From the NCBI GenBank assembly GCA_002298155.1, contig DBME01000446.1:1-10008 (forward strand): a stretch of DNA of 10,008 nt. Reading direction: 5' to 3'. Shown here piece after piece: positions 1 through 6,866 of the stretch. Below the pieces are notes generated by a model, which saw nothing but the letters and a program-made list of their open reading frames with translations, did not search any database and was not told the origin of the DNA. Made by a program: the position numbers and the translations under genes. Each line of letters starts with the position of its first letter. The first letter of the stretch is position 1. The stretch comes from Holophagaceae bacterium UBA706. Its GTDB lineage: Bacteria; Acidobacteriota; Holophagae; Holophagales; Holophagaceae.

Positions 1-335
1 TGGATGAAGCGTTGGAGGAAAGCCTGCTCGGCGGGCGGCGGCGGAGCCTCGACGACGGTTTCGAGATGGGCGTCACCCGGGAGGAGGGGCGCAGCGCGGA
101 GGCTCTCCTGGCGGCGGAAGGAGAGGGCGACGTTGAGGGCGATGCGGTACATCCAGGTGCTGAACTTGCACCGGCCGTCGAAGCGTGGATGGGCGCGCCA
201 GAGCTGCACGAGCATGTCCTGCACGAGGTCCTGGCGGTCCTCCGGCGTCCAGGAGTAGGCGTTGGCGACCTTATGGAGGATCCCCTGGTGGGTGTCGAGC
301 AGGGCCAAAAACGAGTCGTGATCGGCGGATGTCAT
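1..335 (-). CDS. ECF RNA polymerase sigma factor, N-terminal part (cut by window edge)
   Basis: The reverse strand reads without stop from an ATG at 335 to the left edge (111 codons visible), so this is the 5' part of a longer gene. The translation begins MTSADHDSFLALLDTHQ. It contains a typical sigma-70 region 2: DLVQDMLVQLW at about residues 37-47, then FSTWMYRIALNVAL at about 58-71, the -10 recognition and core-binding helices of ECF (group 4) sigma factors. A Pro-rich linker (about residues 97-101) follows; region 4 lies outside the window. The start is supported by a GAGGAG-like ribosome site just upstream (about 340-346). ECF sigma factors redirect RNA polymerase to a small regulon, usually with an anti-sigma factor; none is visible here and it may lie beyond the left edge. 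The gene is divergent from the exported LolA-like gene 134 bases away. Family is clear; subgroup and signal are unknown. Confidence 0.88.
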   Translation of the reverse strand, partial: MTSADHDSFLALLDTHQGILHKVANAYSWTPEDRQDLVQDMLVQLWRAHPRFDGRCKFSTWMYRIALNVALSFRRQESLRAAPLLPGDAHLETVVEAPPPPAEQAFLQRFI

Positions 336-469
336 GGGCTCCTCAATAAGCCCCCGGAGGGCGCCTTCCCCCTATTATTCGCGGCGGCGGGGACAAAATC
401 ACACCGTGAGAAAAGTCTCGTCCGCGTGAATCACAGGATAGGTGCATCCCGCACCCTCCAGGAGATCCC

Positions 470-1204
470 GTGCGCCAACCGATTGCCTCCTTTCTACTCC
501 CCACCCTCCTGCTTTGCCTTCCACCTCGACTCATGGCCCAGGCGCCCAGTCTGGACACCATCCTGGCCAAGCACCTCGAGGCCCGCGGCGGCCTTGCCCG
601 CATCAAGGCCCTCCGCTCCCTTCATTCGGAGGGGACGCTCCAGCTGGGGCCGATGGTCCTCCAACTCCGCATCGACAATCCCCGAGGCGCCTTCCGCAGT
701 GAGACCCGCTTCCAGGGCCTCACCAAGGTCGAGGCCTTCGACGGCACCGAGGGCTGGATCGATGATCCCTTCACGGAGCCGGGCAGGGGCCCCCACGCCA
801 TGAGCCCCGCGCAGCTGCGGCAGATGGCCCTGCAGATGGACTTCGACGGCCCCCTGGTGGAGCCCGAAGCGAAGGGACATCGGGTGAGCTTCCTTGGCAC
901 GGCACGCGTAGGAGGAGTCGAGGCCTACGTGCTGCGGGTCCAGCTCGCGGGTGGCGGGGAGCTCCGCTCCTACCTCGACACGGCGACCTTCATGGAGGTG
1001 AAGGCGGAGAACGAGGCCGTGGCCCAGGGGAAGACCGTGATCGTGGAAACCCTGCTCGGTGACTACCGGCCCGTGAAAGGCGTGCTTTTGCCCTTCTGCC
1101 TGGAGATCCGACCCAAGGGGCAGGTCGAGGGGATGGCCATCCGCTTCGCCCATGTGGACGCGGACACCCCCATGGATGAGGCCCGCTTCCGGAAGCCGCG
1201 CTGA
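470..1204 (+). CDS. Exported LolA-like / outer-membrane lipoprotein-sorting-like protein
   Basis: A 244-residue protein starting at GTG 470, chosen because AGGAG (460-464) sits five bases upstream and because this start gives a clear Sec signal peptide: basic MRQ, a hydrophobic run through LLPTLLLCLP, and a likely cleavage near MAQA (residues 22-25). The mature part begins with an amphipathic segment (LDTILAKHLEARGGLARIKALRSL, about 28-51) then alternating beta-type strands (SEGTLQLGPMVLQLRI, VEAFDGTEGWI, AYVLRVQLAGG, VLLPFCLEI). This is the pattern of the LolA/LolB-like half-barrel in COG2834-type proteins, which carry lipids or lipoproteins in the periplasm. The opening helix plus Gly-Gly is common in periplasmic proteins of this type. 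There is no lipobox, so it is probably soluble. A short hairpin (GGTGC/GCACC, 441-455) lies just before the ribosome site. Family assignment is by overall pattern, not a catalytic motif; specific cargo is unknown. Confidence 0.7.
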   Translation: MRQPIASFLLPTLLLCLPPRLMAQAPSLDTILAKHLEARGGLARIKALRSLHSEGTLQLGPMVLQLRIDNPRGAFRSETRFQGLTKVEAFDGTEGWIDDPFTEPGRGPHAMSPAQLRQMALQMDFDGPLVEPEAKGHRVSFLGTARVGGVEAYVLRVQLAGGGELRSYLDTATFMEVKAENEAVAQGKTVIVETLLGDYRPVKGVLLPFCLEIRPKGQVEGMAIRFAHVDADTPMDEARFRKPR

Positions 1205-1286
1205 TCAGCGCGTGCCAGACGGCCGGGGTAGTCAGCCCCTCCGTTCCAGGCCGGCTAAACTCCAACGCCGTGGCTGTGAAAGCGTA

Positions 1287-1306
1287 AGGCCCCCGTTAGG
1301 GGGCCT
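1287..1306. terminator. Perfect GC-rich hairpin between convergent genes, candidate bidirectional terminator
   Basis: AGGCCCCC (1287-1294), loop GTTA, GGGGGCCT (1299-1306): a perfect 8-bp stem with a stable 4-base loop. It lies 82 bases after the LolA-like stop and 23 bases after the stop of the convergent efflux operon. Position and symmetry fit a shared terminator. Neither side has a strong T-tract (only TTT at 1312-1314 on the plus strand), so intrinsic termination may be weak or factor-assisted. Confidence 0.5.
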
Positions 1307-1329
1307 GAACGTTTACTTCATGGTTTCTG

Positions 1330-1749
1330 TTAAGAATACGCCCTATTTCCAAGGGAATAGCCACGCTCCTTTGCAAACCACAGGTCCAATTCGTCGCACC
1401 GGTTGAAGAATATGTAAAAGGCGCCGATCGCACCCAGCAAGGCGAATATGCCCAGGGTCGAAGCCACCTCACCGAACTCCACCCATGCCTCCATCTGGGC
1501 AAAGGGCATGGTTTCGAACGGATTGCCCAGGATTATGAAGAGGGTTCCCAGGAGGCCCAGCGTGATTCCCGCGACGTGCCAGGGGCGGGCGAAGGCGCGA
1601 TACATTTTCGCTCGCCCTGCCTCAAGGCGTCCGAGGAAGGCCGGATCGTTGAGGACGCCGTTGTCATGCATGGTGCGGAGCCTGGTGCAGAAGGAATCGA
1701 AGTGCTGGCTGCGCACCTGGGAACGGAATAACCGAGTAAGCATCTTCAT
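1330..1749 (-). CDS. Small two-helix inner-membrane protein, last gene of the efflux operon
   Basis: A 139-residue protein of unknown family. The start at ATG 1749 is preferred over longer in-frame extensions because GGGAGG (1755-1760) sits five bases upstream. That ribosome site overlaps the TAG stop of the upstream outer-membrane gene, suggesting translational coupling. The N-terminal 55 residues are basic and polar (MKMLTRLFRSQVRSQHF...), then come two hydrophobic segments, about residues 58-76 (HVAGITLGLLGTLFIILGN) and 95-116 (VASTLGIFALLGAIGAFYIF). They are separated by an acidic loop (MEAWVEFGE), and a polar tail CDELDLWFAKERGY ends the protein. The predicted topology has both termini in the cytoplasm by the positive-inside rule. 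The 3' end of the gene is noticeably richer in A+T than its neighbours. No catalytic motif is seen. A role as pump accessory or as a passenger gene is inference from position only. Confidence 0.75.
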   Translation of the reverse strand: MKMLTRLFRSQVRSQHFDSFCTRLRTMHDNGVLNDPAFLGRLEAGRAKMYRAFARPWHVAGITLGLLGTLFIILGNPFETMPFAQMEAWVEFGEVASTLGIFALLGAIGAFYIFFNRCDELDLWFAKERGYSLGNRAYS

Positions 1750-1759
1750 GGGAACCTCC

Positions 1760-3196
1760 CTAGCCTTGCGGTACCGGCGCCGGCCATCCGCCGCCCAGGG
1801 CCTTGAACAGGGCAATCAGGTCCTGGACCACCGCCTGGTCGCTTTGCACCAGGTTGTCCTGGGCCAGATAGACCGTGCGCTCAGCGTCCAGCACATTGAT
1901 GAAACTGGTCAGCCCACTGTCGTACTGCTGGCGCGCCACCTCCAGCGCCCGGGTGCTGGAGGCCACGGCCGCGCGGAGGGGCACGTTGCGGGCCTGCTCC
2001 TTGGCGTAGGAAACCAGCGAGTTCTCCACGTCCTCGAAGCCCGCGAGCACGGCCTTGTCGTAGGCGGCCAGGGCCTGTTCGCGGCGTGCGTCCTGAACCC
2101 GGACATTGGCGCGAATCCGCCCCGCATCGAAGATCGGCCAGTGGAAGGCGGGACCCCAGGACCAGGTCGTGCTGGCGGGCGTAAAGAGGCTCCCGCTGCG
2201 GGAGCTCTCCCAGCCGAAGCTGCCGGTGAGGGAGAGCCTGGGATAGAAATCGGCCATGGCGACGCCGACCCGGGCGGAAGCCTCCGCCAGGCGGCGTTCC
2301 GCCACCCGGATGTCGGGCCTCCGGCGCACCAGGTCCGCGGGAAGGCCCGCCGGCACCTCCGCGGGGGAGATGGGAATGGGGGCCACCTCCGCAAGCTCCT
2401 GGCCCAGGGAGCCCGGAGCCTGGCCCAGCAGCACCTCCAGATGGTGGAGGGCCCGCTGAAGCGCCGCCTCCAGGGCGGGAACCTGGCTTTCGGTCTGTGC
2501 CAGCACGGTGGCGGCCTGCTCCGCCTCGAGGCTGCTGGTGAAGCCTTGCTGGTAGCGGGAACGGGCCAGGGCGACGATGTCCCGCTGGGCCAGGAGGTTC
2601 TCATGGGCGATGACCAGGCGCCTTTGGTAGCCGCGGGCGGCGGCGTAATTGCTGGCCACCTCCGCCACCAGACTCGCCTGGGCGTCAGCCAAGCCATACC
2701 CCGCCGCCGCCAGGGCGGCGTCGGCAGCCTCCCGTCCCCGGCGCTTCCCCCCGAAGATGTCCAGCTCCCAGCTCGCATCGAACCCGGCCTGGTACACGTC
2801 GCTGGTCATGGCGGTCCCGGGAGGGAGCATGTCGCCCAGGAGGGGCTGGTTGGCGCTCTGGCGCTCCCGGCCGGCGTTTCCCCGCGCGTCCAGGGAGGGG
2901 CCCAGGGCCGAGCCCGCAACGCCCCGGAGTGCGCGGGCTTCCCGCAAGCGCGCCTGGGCTTGGCGGAGATCCAGGTTGGCCAGGAGGGCCCGGTCCACGA
3001 GGGACACCAGCTCCGGGTCCTTGAAGGTCGTCCACCACTGGGCGAGGTCGGCATTGCGGCTGGTTTCACCGCCTGCCAAGGGCTCGCTCCATTGGTGCGG
3101 GGCCTGGCGTTCGGGAGGCTGGTAGGTGGGACCGACCTTGCATCCAGAAAGGAGACCGGCGGCCGCGAGGGCCAGAAGGGGCAGGTGGGTTCGCAT
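1760..3196 (-). CDS. NodT/OprM-family outer-membrane efflux lipoprotein
   Basis: A 478-residue outer-membrane channel of the tripartite efflux system, typical of the NodT family in length. The start at ATG 3196 is chosen over the ATG at 3205 because GTGGAG lies nine bases upstream of the former and directly abuts the latter; both give the same lipoprotein signal. The signal peptide ends in a lipobox LLSGC with Cys19 as lipid-anchor site, followed by KVGPTYQPP, the classic start of mature NodT proteins. Two OEP repeats follow: about residues 60-255 (coiled-coil-rich, LLANLDLRQAQARLREA) and about 285-465. The second holds the family signature LPADLVRRRPDIRVAERRL (285-303), DFYPRLSLTGSFG, then PIFDAGRIRANV and YDSGLTSFINVLDAER. 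It starts 26 bases after the pump gene stop, so it is co-transcribed. It would form a trimeric TolC-like duct joining the EmrA-like adaptor. Family call is firm; substrate is unknown. Confidence 0.95.
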   Translation of the reverse strand: MRTHLPLLALAAAGLLSGCKVGPTYQPPERQAPHQWSEPLAGGETSRNADLAQWWTTFKDPELVSLVDRALLANLDLRQAQARLREARALRGVAGSALGPSLDARGNAGRERQSANQPLLGDMLPPGTAMTSDVYQAGFDASWELDIFGGKRRGREAADAALAAAGYGLADAQASLVAEVASNYAAARGYQRRLVIAHENLLAQRDIVALARSRYQQGFTSSLEAEQAATVLAQTESQVPALEAALQRALHHLEVLLGQAPGSLGQELAEVAPIPISPAEVPAGLPADLVRRRPDIRVAERRLAEASARVGVAMADFYPRLSLTGSFGWESSRSGSLFTPASTTWSWGPAFHWPIFDAGRIRANVRVQDARREQALAAYDKAVLAGFEDVENSLVSYAKEQARNVPLRAAVASSTRALEVARQQYDSGLTSFINVLDAERTVYLAQDNLVQSDQAVVQDLIALFKALGGGWPAPVPQG

Positions 3197-3222
3197 GGGA
3201 ATCATCTCCACGGTTCGGTTCG

Positions 3223-4773
3223 TCAGTGACCCATCACCGGCTGGGCATCGCTGCGCACCCGGCGGAGCAGCAGGACCACGGCGATGACGAGGGCACAGGC
3301 GACGGTCAGGATCCGGAACACGTCCAGGTAGGACAGCATCGTCGCCTGGACCTGGATCTGGTTGTAGAAGCCGGACAGGCTCCTGGACGTGAGCCCCCCG
3401 GTTGCGTGCAGGTGGTGCATGAGAGGCAGGTTCGCCCGGGTGGCCGTGGCTGCGAGATACGCCTGATGCACCTGGGCGCGGCGCACCAGCAGGGTGGTGG
3501 CGACGGCGATTCCGATGCTGCCTCCCAGGTTGCGCATGAGGTTCATCATGGCGCTGGCCTGGTTGCTCTTCCCGGGGGGAAGATTGCTGTAGGCGATCGT
3601 GTTGAGCGGGATGAAGAAAAGCGGCAACCCCAGACACTGGATCAGCCGGGCCCAGAGCAGGTGGTGGAAGGCGATCTGGGCGGTGAAACCCGACATCATC
3701 ACCAGGGACAGGGCCAGAACCGACAGGCCGGCCGCCATGAGGTACTTGGGCTGAACCTTCCGCACCAGGGTCCCGGCAACGGGCATCATGAGCATCAGCA
3801 TCAGGCCGCCCGGCATCAGCACCAGGCCCGCCTGGGTTGCGTCGTAGCCCAGGAGCTGCTGGGCCAGGAGCGGCACCAGGACGGTTGTGGAATTGAGGAT
3901 GAACCCGACGACGAACTGCAGGCCCATGGAGGTCGCCAGGCTGCCGTTGCGCAGCAGGCGGAGGTCCACCACGGGATCTTTCGCGACGGTCGTCTCCCAG
4001 ACCACCAGGCCGACGATGCCCACCAGCGTGAGCAGGAAGAAGGCGACGATGGTGGGCGAGCCGAACCAGTCGGACTCCTGGCCTTTGTCCAGGAACACCT
4101 GCAGGGCCCCGAAGGCGAGCACCACGAAGGCGAAGCCCATGGCATCAACCCGGAAGGGCTTCTTCTTCGCCACGTCCTTGGGCGGATCCTGGATGAGCCT
4201 CTGGGTGAGCAGGAGGGACGCCAGCCCCACCGGCACGTTCATGAAGAAGATCCAGCGCCAGGAGAAGTTGTCGGTGATCCATCCGCCCAGGGTGGGGCCG
4301 ATGGCGGGGGCGACAACCACCGCGACGCCATACACCGCGAAGGCCATCCCGAAGTACTTGCCGGGGAAGGTGTCGGCCAGCATGCTCTGTTCGCTGGGGG
4401 CCAACCCCCCGCCGCCGGCGCCCTGGAGGACCCGGCACAGGAGCAGGACGCCCAGGGAGGGGGCGATGCCGCACAGGAAGGAGCTGACCGTGAAGAGGGC
4501 CACGCAGATCATGTAGAAGCGCTTCCGGCCCAGGGTGTTGGATAGCCAGCCGCTGATGGGGATGATGATGGCGTTGGCGGCCAGGTAGCTGGTGAGCACC
4601 CAGGTAGCCTGACTCTGGCTGGCGCCCAGGCTTCCGCCGATGTGTCCCAGGGCCACGTTGGCGATGCTGGTGTCCAGCACCTCCATGAAGGTGGCCAGGG
4701 AAATCACCACGGCGACAAGCCACGGGTTGACGCCGGGCTTTGCGGCGCTGTTGGGGGTTCTCTCGAAGGACAT
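3223..4773 (-). CDS. emrB: EmrB/QacA-type MFS multidrug efflux pump (DHA2 family, 14 TM)
   Basis: A 516-residue proton-driven drug exporter of the inner membrane, the usual length for 14-helix DHA2 transporters. Helix 1 carries motif D1 as EVLDTSIANVAL (residues 31-42, acidic Asp34). Motif A is GWLSNTLGRKR (75-85) in the loop between helices 2 and 3. LLCRVLQGAGGG (111-122) is motif B with Arg114. The antiporter motif C appears as VAPAIGPTLGGW (154-165), followed by FSWRWIFFMNVPVG (170-183), typical of EmrB. Hydrophobic helices continue to about residue 503, and the C-terminus is short and basic (LLRRVRSDA). The start ATG 4773 has only a weak ribosome site (GGAG, 12 bases upstream), and the gene follows the adaptor stop by 27 bases. 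It works with the adjacent adaptor and outer-membrane protein; likely substrates are hydrophobic toxicants, but nothing in the sequence fixes them. Confidence 0.95.
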   Translation of the reverse strand: MSFERTPNSAAKPGVNPWLVAVVISLATFMEVLDTSIANVALGHIGGSLGASQSQATWVLTSYLAANAIIIPISGWLSNTLGRKRFYMICVALFTVSSFLCGIAPSLGVLLLCRVLQGAGGGGLAPSEQSMLADTFPGKYFGMAFAVYGVAVVVAPAIGPTLGGWITDNFSWRWIFFMNVPVGLASLLLTQRLIQDPPKDVAKKKPFRVDAMGFAFVVLAFGALQVFLDKGQESDWFGSPTIVAFFLLTLVGIVGLVVWETTVAKDPVVDLRLLRNGSLATSMGLQFVVGFILNSTTVLVPLLAQQLLGYDATQAGLVLMPGGLMLMLMMPVAGTLVRKVQPKYLMAAGLSVLALSLVMMSGFTAQIAFHHLLWARLIQCLGLPLFFIPLNTIAYSNLPPGKSNQASAMMNLMRNLGGSIGIAVATTLLVRRAQVHQAYLAATATRANLPLMHHLHATGGLTSRSLSGFYNQIQVQATMLSYLDVFRILTVACALVIAVVLLLRRVRSDAQPVMGH

Positions 4774-4800
4774 GGTTCGACCGTTCTCCGGGGCAGGGCG

Positions 4801-5913
4801 TCAGGAACGCACGCGCACCTTGGGCTCGACGGACATGCCCGGCGCCAGCTGGCCCAGCTTGTCGTTGTCGAGGAGGATCTTGACGGGGACGCGCTGGACG
4901 ACCTTGACGAAGTTGCCGGTGGCGTTCTCGGTGGGGATCACGCTGAAGCGCGAACCGGTGCCGGATTGGATGGAGTCCACCTTGCCGGTGAGGGTGAGGT
5001 TGGGGAAGGCGTCCACGCTCACCTCCACGGGCTGGCCCGGGGCCATGTGCTTGAGCTGGGTCTCCTTGAAATTGGCCACCACCCACACCCGGGCCGGAAC
5101 GATCTGGAAGAGCGGGTTGGCGGGGGTGACGTAGGCGCCCACATCCACCGCTTTACCCGTGACGCGCCCATCGGCGGGAGCCAGGATGCGGCAATGATCC
5201 AGGTTCACCTGGGCCTTGCGGGTGTCGGCCTGGGCCTTCTGGTAGTCGCCCTCGGCCGCGGTGACGTTGGCCCGGGCCTGGGTCACCTGGGCCTGGGCCG
5301 AGCGGACCTGGGCCTGGGCCCGCTCCAGGGCGGCGAAGGAGGTCTTGCGGGCCGAGATGGCGGAGTCCAGGTCCTTCTGGGAACGGGCCCGGGCATCCAC
5401 GGCCTGCAGCCTGCGCAGTTCGGTCTCGGCGTTCTCGAAGGTGGCCTGGAAGGAATGGAGGCTGGCCTGGGCTTCCAGCACGGCGCTTTCGGCCGCCGCC
5501 ACACCGGCCTCCGCCTGGGCCCGCTTGCCCTTGGACGCCGCTTCGGCGCCCTGGGCCTGGCTCAGAGCCACCTGGAAATCGGTGGGATCCAGTTCCACCA
5601 GGAGGTCGCCCTTGTGGACCATCTGGTTGTCGTCGACGTGGACCACGGCTGTCTGCGCCGATACCTGGGGGCTGATGCCGATGATCTGGCCATCGATGAA
5701 GGCGTCGTCCGTGGATTCGAAAGGCGCTACCTGGCGAAGGTAGTAGGCGCCTCCCAGGGAACCCGCCACCAGCACGCCCGCGGCGAGGATGGGCATCCAT
5801 CGGCGGCGGCGGGGGGCGACGTCGGCCACGGGCGTTTCCGTGGCGGCAAGGGCGAGGGCTCCGTCCGTTTGAAGCAGGGCCGGTCCGGAAGTCGAGGTGG
5901 AGGATGAAGTCAT
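4801..5913 (-). CDS. emrA: HlyD/EmrA-type membrane-fusion (periplasmic adaptor) protein
   Basis: A 370-residue adaptor that links the MFS pump to the outer-membrane duct. An N-terminal cytoplasmic tail ends in RRRR (35-38), then one transmembrane helix spans about 40-58 (MPILAAGVLVAGSLGGAYYL). The STDDAFIDG motif (67-75) and the first half of the biotinyl-lipoyl-like domain (76-110, with VELDPTDFQVAL) follow. Next is a long Ala/Gln-rich coiled-coil hairpin (about 111-235), then the second lipoyl half ILAPADGRVTGKAVDVGAYV (243-262). The beta-barrel carries VVANFKETQLKHMAPGQPVEVSVDAFP (278-304), typical of EmrA. Start ATG 5913 has GAGGT five bases upstream. It lies 97 bases after the marR stop and just ahead of emrB, the standard emrRAB order. 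Family call is firm. Confidence 0.95.
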   Translation of the reverse strand: MTSSSTSTSGPALLQTDGALALAATETPVADVAPRRRRWMPILAAGVLVAGSLGGAYYLRQVAPFESTDDAFIDGQIIGISPQVSAQTAVVHVDDNQMVHKGDLLVELDPTDFQVALSQAQGAEAASKGKRAQAEAGVAAAESAVLEAQASLHSFQATFENAETELRRLQAVDARARSQKDLDSAISARKTSFAALERAQAQVRSAQAQVTQARANVTAAEGDYQKAQADTRKAQVNLDHCRILAPADGRVTGKAVDVGAYVTPANPLFQIVPARVWVVANFKETQLKHMAPGQPVEVSVDAFPNLTLTGKVDSIQSGTGSRFSVIPTENATGNFVKVVQRVPVKILLDNDKLGQLAPGMSVEPKVRVRS

Positions 5914-6010
5914 GGTGGACCTCGCAGAAAGGATGCCAAGGGCTGGGCAGCCTCTCGGCGGCCGTCCAACCCGAAGACGTATGCGGTTGCTGGCGATGGA
6001 ACCGGGAGCG

Positions 6011-6538
6011 CTATTCGCTCCGATAGGCGGGGAGCCCCTCCTGGACCTTCTGCAGGAGGGAGACCAGGGTTTCCCGTTCCTCCGGCGCCAGGGTGGACAT
6101 GAGCTGCTCGATCCCCCGGAATTTCCGCGGGAGATACGTATTGACCAGTTCCAGGCCGGCGGCGGTGATGGTGATCAGGCGGGTGCGGCGGTCTTCCGGT
6201 GATTCGATCCGCTTGACCAGCCCATCCTGCTCCAGGCTGTCCACGAGGCCGGTGATGCTGCCCTTGGTGACGGACATCAGGTCGGCCAGCTGGGAATGGG
6301 ACAGGGGCTCCGGCTGGTTCTCCAGGAGGAGCACCAGCGTCATGATCCGCCCCTCGCCCAGGCCGTGGCAGGACAGCTTGGCGTTGGCGATCTCCCGGAT
6401 ATCGTCCGAGACGCTCATGAGAAGCAGGTAGGCCTCCAGGCTGCACCGGTCCAGCGTCGGAGCTCCCAGTCTTTCGACTAAGCGTTGAATACGCTCATAC
6501 TTGGGAGATCGGAATTGCGATGCTGGACACGGGGTCAA
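6011..6538 (-). CDS. MarR-family transcriptional repressor of the efflux operon (TTG start)
   Basis: A 175-residue winged-helix regulator. The start is a TTG at 6536-6538, chosen because AAGGAG (6545-6550) is six bases upstream and a promoter lies just before it; the next in-frame ATG is 40 residues in and would lose the dimerisation helix. The N-terminal helices form the dimer region (about 12-72). The winged helix-turn-helix covers about 80-125: LSHSQLADLMSVTKGSITGLVDSLEQDGLVKR, then the wing IESPEDRRTRLITIT with the conserved Asp-Arg-Arg at 116-118. C-terminal helices (about 130-170) complete the dimer interface. MarR proteins repress by binding a dyad near the promoter and release when a small ligand, often a phenolic, binds. 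Position at the head of an emrAB-nodT operon makes it the likely local repressor, as with EmrR/MprA. Ligand unknown. Confidence 0.93.
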   Translation of the reverse strand: MTPCPASQFRSPKYERIQRLVERLGAPTLDRCSLEAYLLLMSVSDDIREIANAKLSCHGLGEGRIMTLVLLLENQPEPLSHSQLADLMSVTKGSITGLVDSLEQDGLVKRIESPEDRRTRLITITAAGLELVNTYLPRKFRGIEQLMSTLAPEERETLVSLLQKVQEGLPAYRSE

Positions 6539-6565
6539 GGGAGTCTCCTTGGTTGAGACCTGGAT

Positions 6566-6594
6566 AGTATGGTTCCGAATCGTATTCCCGTCAA
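6566..6594 (-). promoter_or_regulatory. Sigma-70-like promoter of the marR-emrAB operon
   Basis: On the minus strand, -35 TTGACG (6594-6589), a 17-base spacer and -10 CATACT (6571-6566). Transcription would start near 6559, leaving a leader of about 20 bases carrying AAGGAG and the TTG start. The -35 matches consensus at 5 of 6 positions, the -10 at 4 of 6, and spacing is ideal. No other promoter-like pair was noticed nearby. Confidence 0.65.
6577..6587. promoter_or_regulatory. Dyad GAATCGTATTC in promoter spacer, candidate MarR operator
   Basis: GAAT-N3-ATTC, a perfect dyad of four-base arms, sits entirely between the -35 and -10 boxes of the marR promoter. A dimeric MarR bound here would block RNA polymerase. 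The arms are short, and MarR sites usually span about 16-20 bases with degenerate symmetry, so the true site probably extends beyond this core. Confidence 0.4.
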
Positions 6595-6742
6595 CAGTCT
6601 GGACCCAAAAAGATGTTGGGCCATGTGAGGGTAAAGGCAAGGTCAGACGGGAGAGCTTTTAGACGGATCGTTTTCGGTTCCAATCGCGCCGACGCCAGGG
6701 GCTGGGGTCGTCTCTTAACTTAGCAGTTCCCGAGTTGTGGAC

Positions 6743-6771
6743 GAACCGGGTGCGGCCAGCATTCCCGGTTC
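6743..6771. repeat. Inverted repeat with 8-bp arms and 13-base spacer
   Basis: GAACCGGG (6743-6750) and CCCGGTTC (6764-6771) are perfect reverse complements. They could form a stem in RNA from either strand or a regulator site. No T-tract follows. Its 3' arm resembles the GGTTCAA of a tRNA T-loop, but the flanks do not pair as a T-stem and no cloverleaf can be drawn. Confidence 0.4.
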
Positions 6772-6810
6772 AAGGCTCCATGAACGCCCTGGGACAGGGC
6801 GGACCTCCCA

Positions 6811-6830
6811 GCAGGGCCCTTGGGCCCTGC
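6811..6830. terminator. Hairpin downstream of the SDR gene, candidate terminator
   Basis: GCAGGGCCC (6811-6819), TT, GGGCCCTGC (6822-6830): perfect 9-bp arms, or 8 bp with a four-base loop. It begins 36 bases past the SDR stop on the minus strand, a good place for termination of the tetR-SDR transcript. There is no following T-tract, so it may act with Rho or as an mRNA-stabilising stem. Confidence 0.45.
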
Positions 6831-6866
6831 CTGGAAGTCTGCCCCATCGCCTTCGCCGAGCATTCT

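Larger units (their letters stand above)
6595..6866. other. Non-coding interval between the efflux operon promoter and the SDR gene
   Basis: No credible gene is seen on either strand: reading frames here lack ribosome sites and protein-like composition. The stretch holds two inverted repeats (6743-6771 and 6811-6830, listed separately) and, near 6650-6725, a more A+T-rich segment with TTTT runs. The part near 6811-6866 is the 3' flank of the SDR gene. Confidence 0.6.

Noticed and set aside
12..803. Plus-strand frame spanning the sigma gene and the start of the LolA-like gene
   Set aside because: Antisense to a recognisable sigma region 2 and out of frame with the signal-peptide protein; composition is not protein-like.
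1448..3229. Long plus-strand open frame (about 590 codons) antisense to the outer-membrane efflux gene
   Set aside because: It mirrors the NodT-family gene in a high-GC region; the reverse strand has a full family match, a lipobox and a ribosome site, while this frame is Gly/Arg/His-rich with no recognisable domain.
3226..5907. Plus-strand open frames antisense to emrB and emrA (about 440 and 420 codons)
   Set aside because: Low-complexity Gly/His/Gln/Glu-rich translations of the complementary strand; the minus-strand genes have all family motifs.
6743..6785. tRNA or attachment-site remnant suggested by CCCGGTTCAAGG
   Set aside because: The flanks do not form a T-stem or acceptor stem, no cloverleaf can be drawn, and no integrase gene is present.
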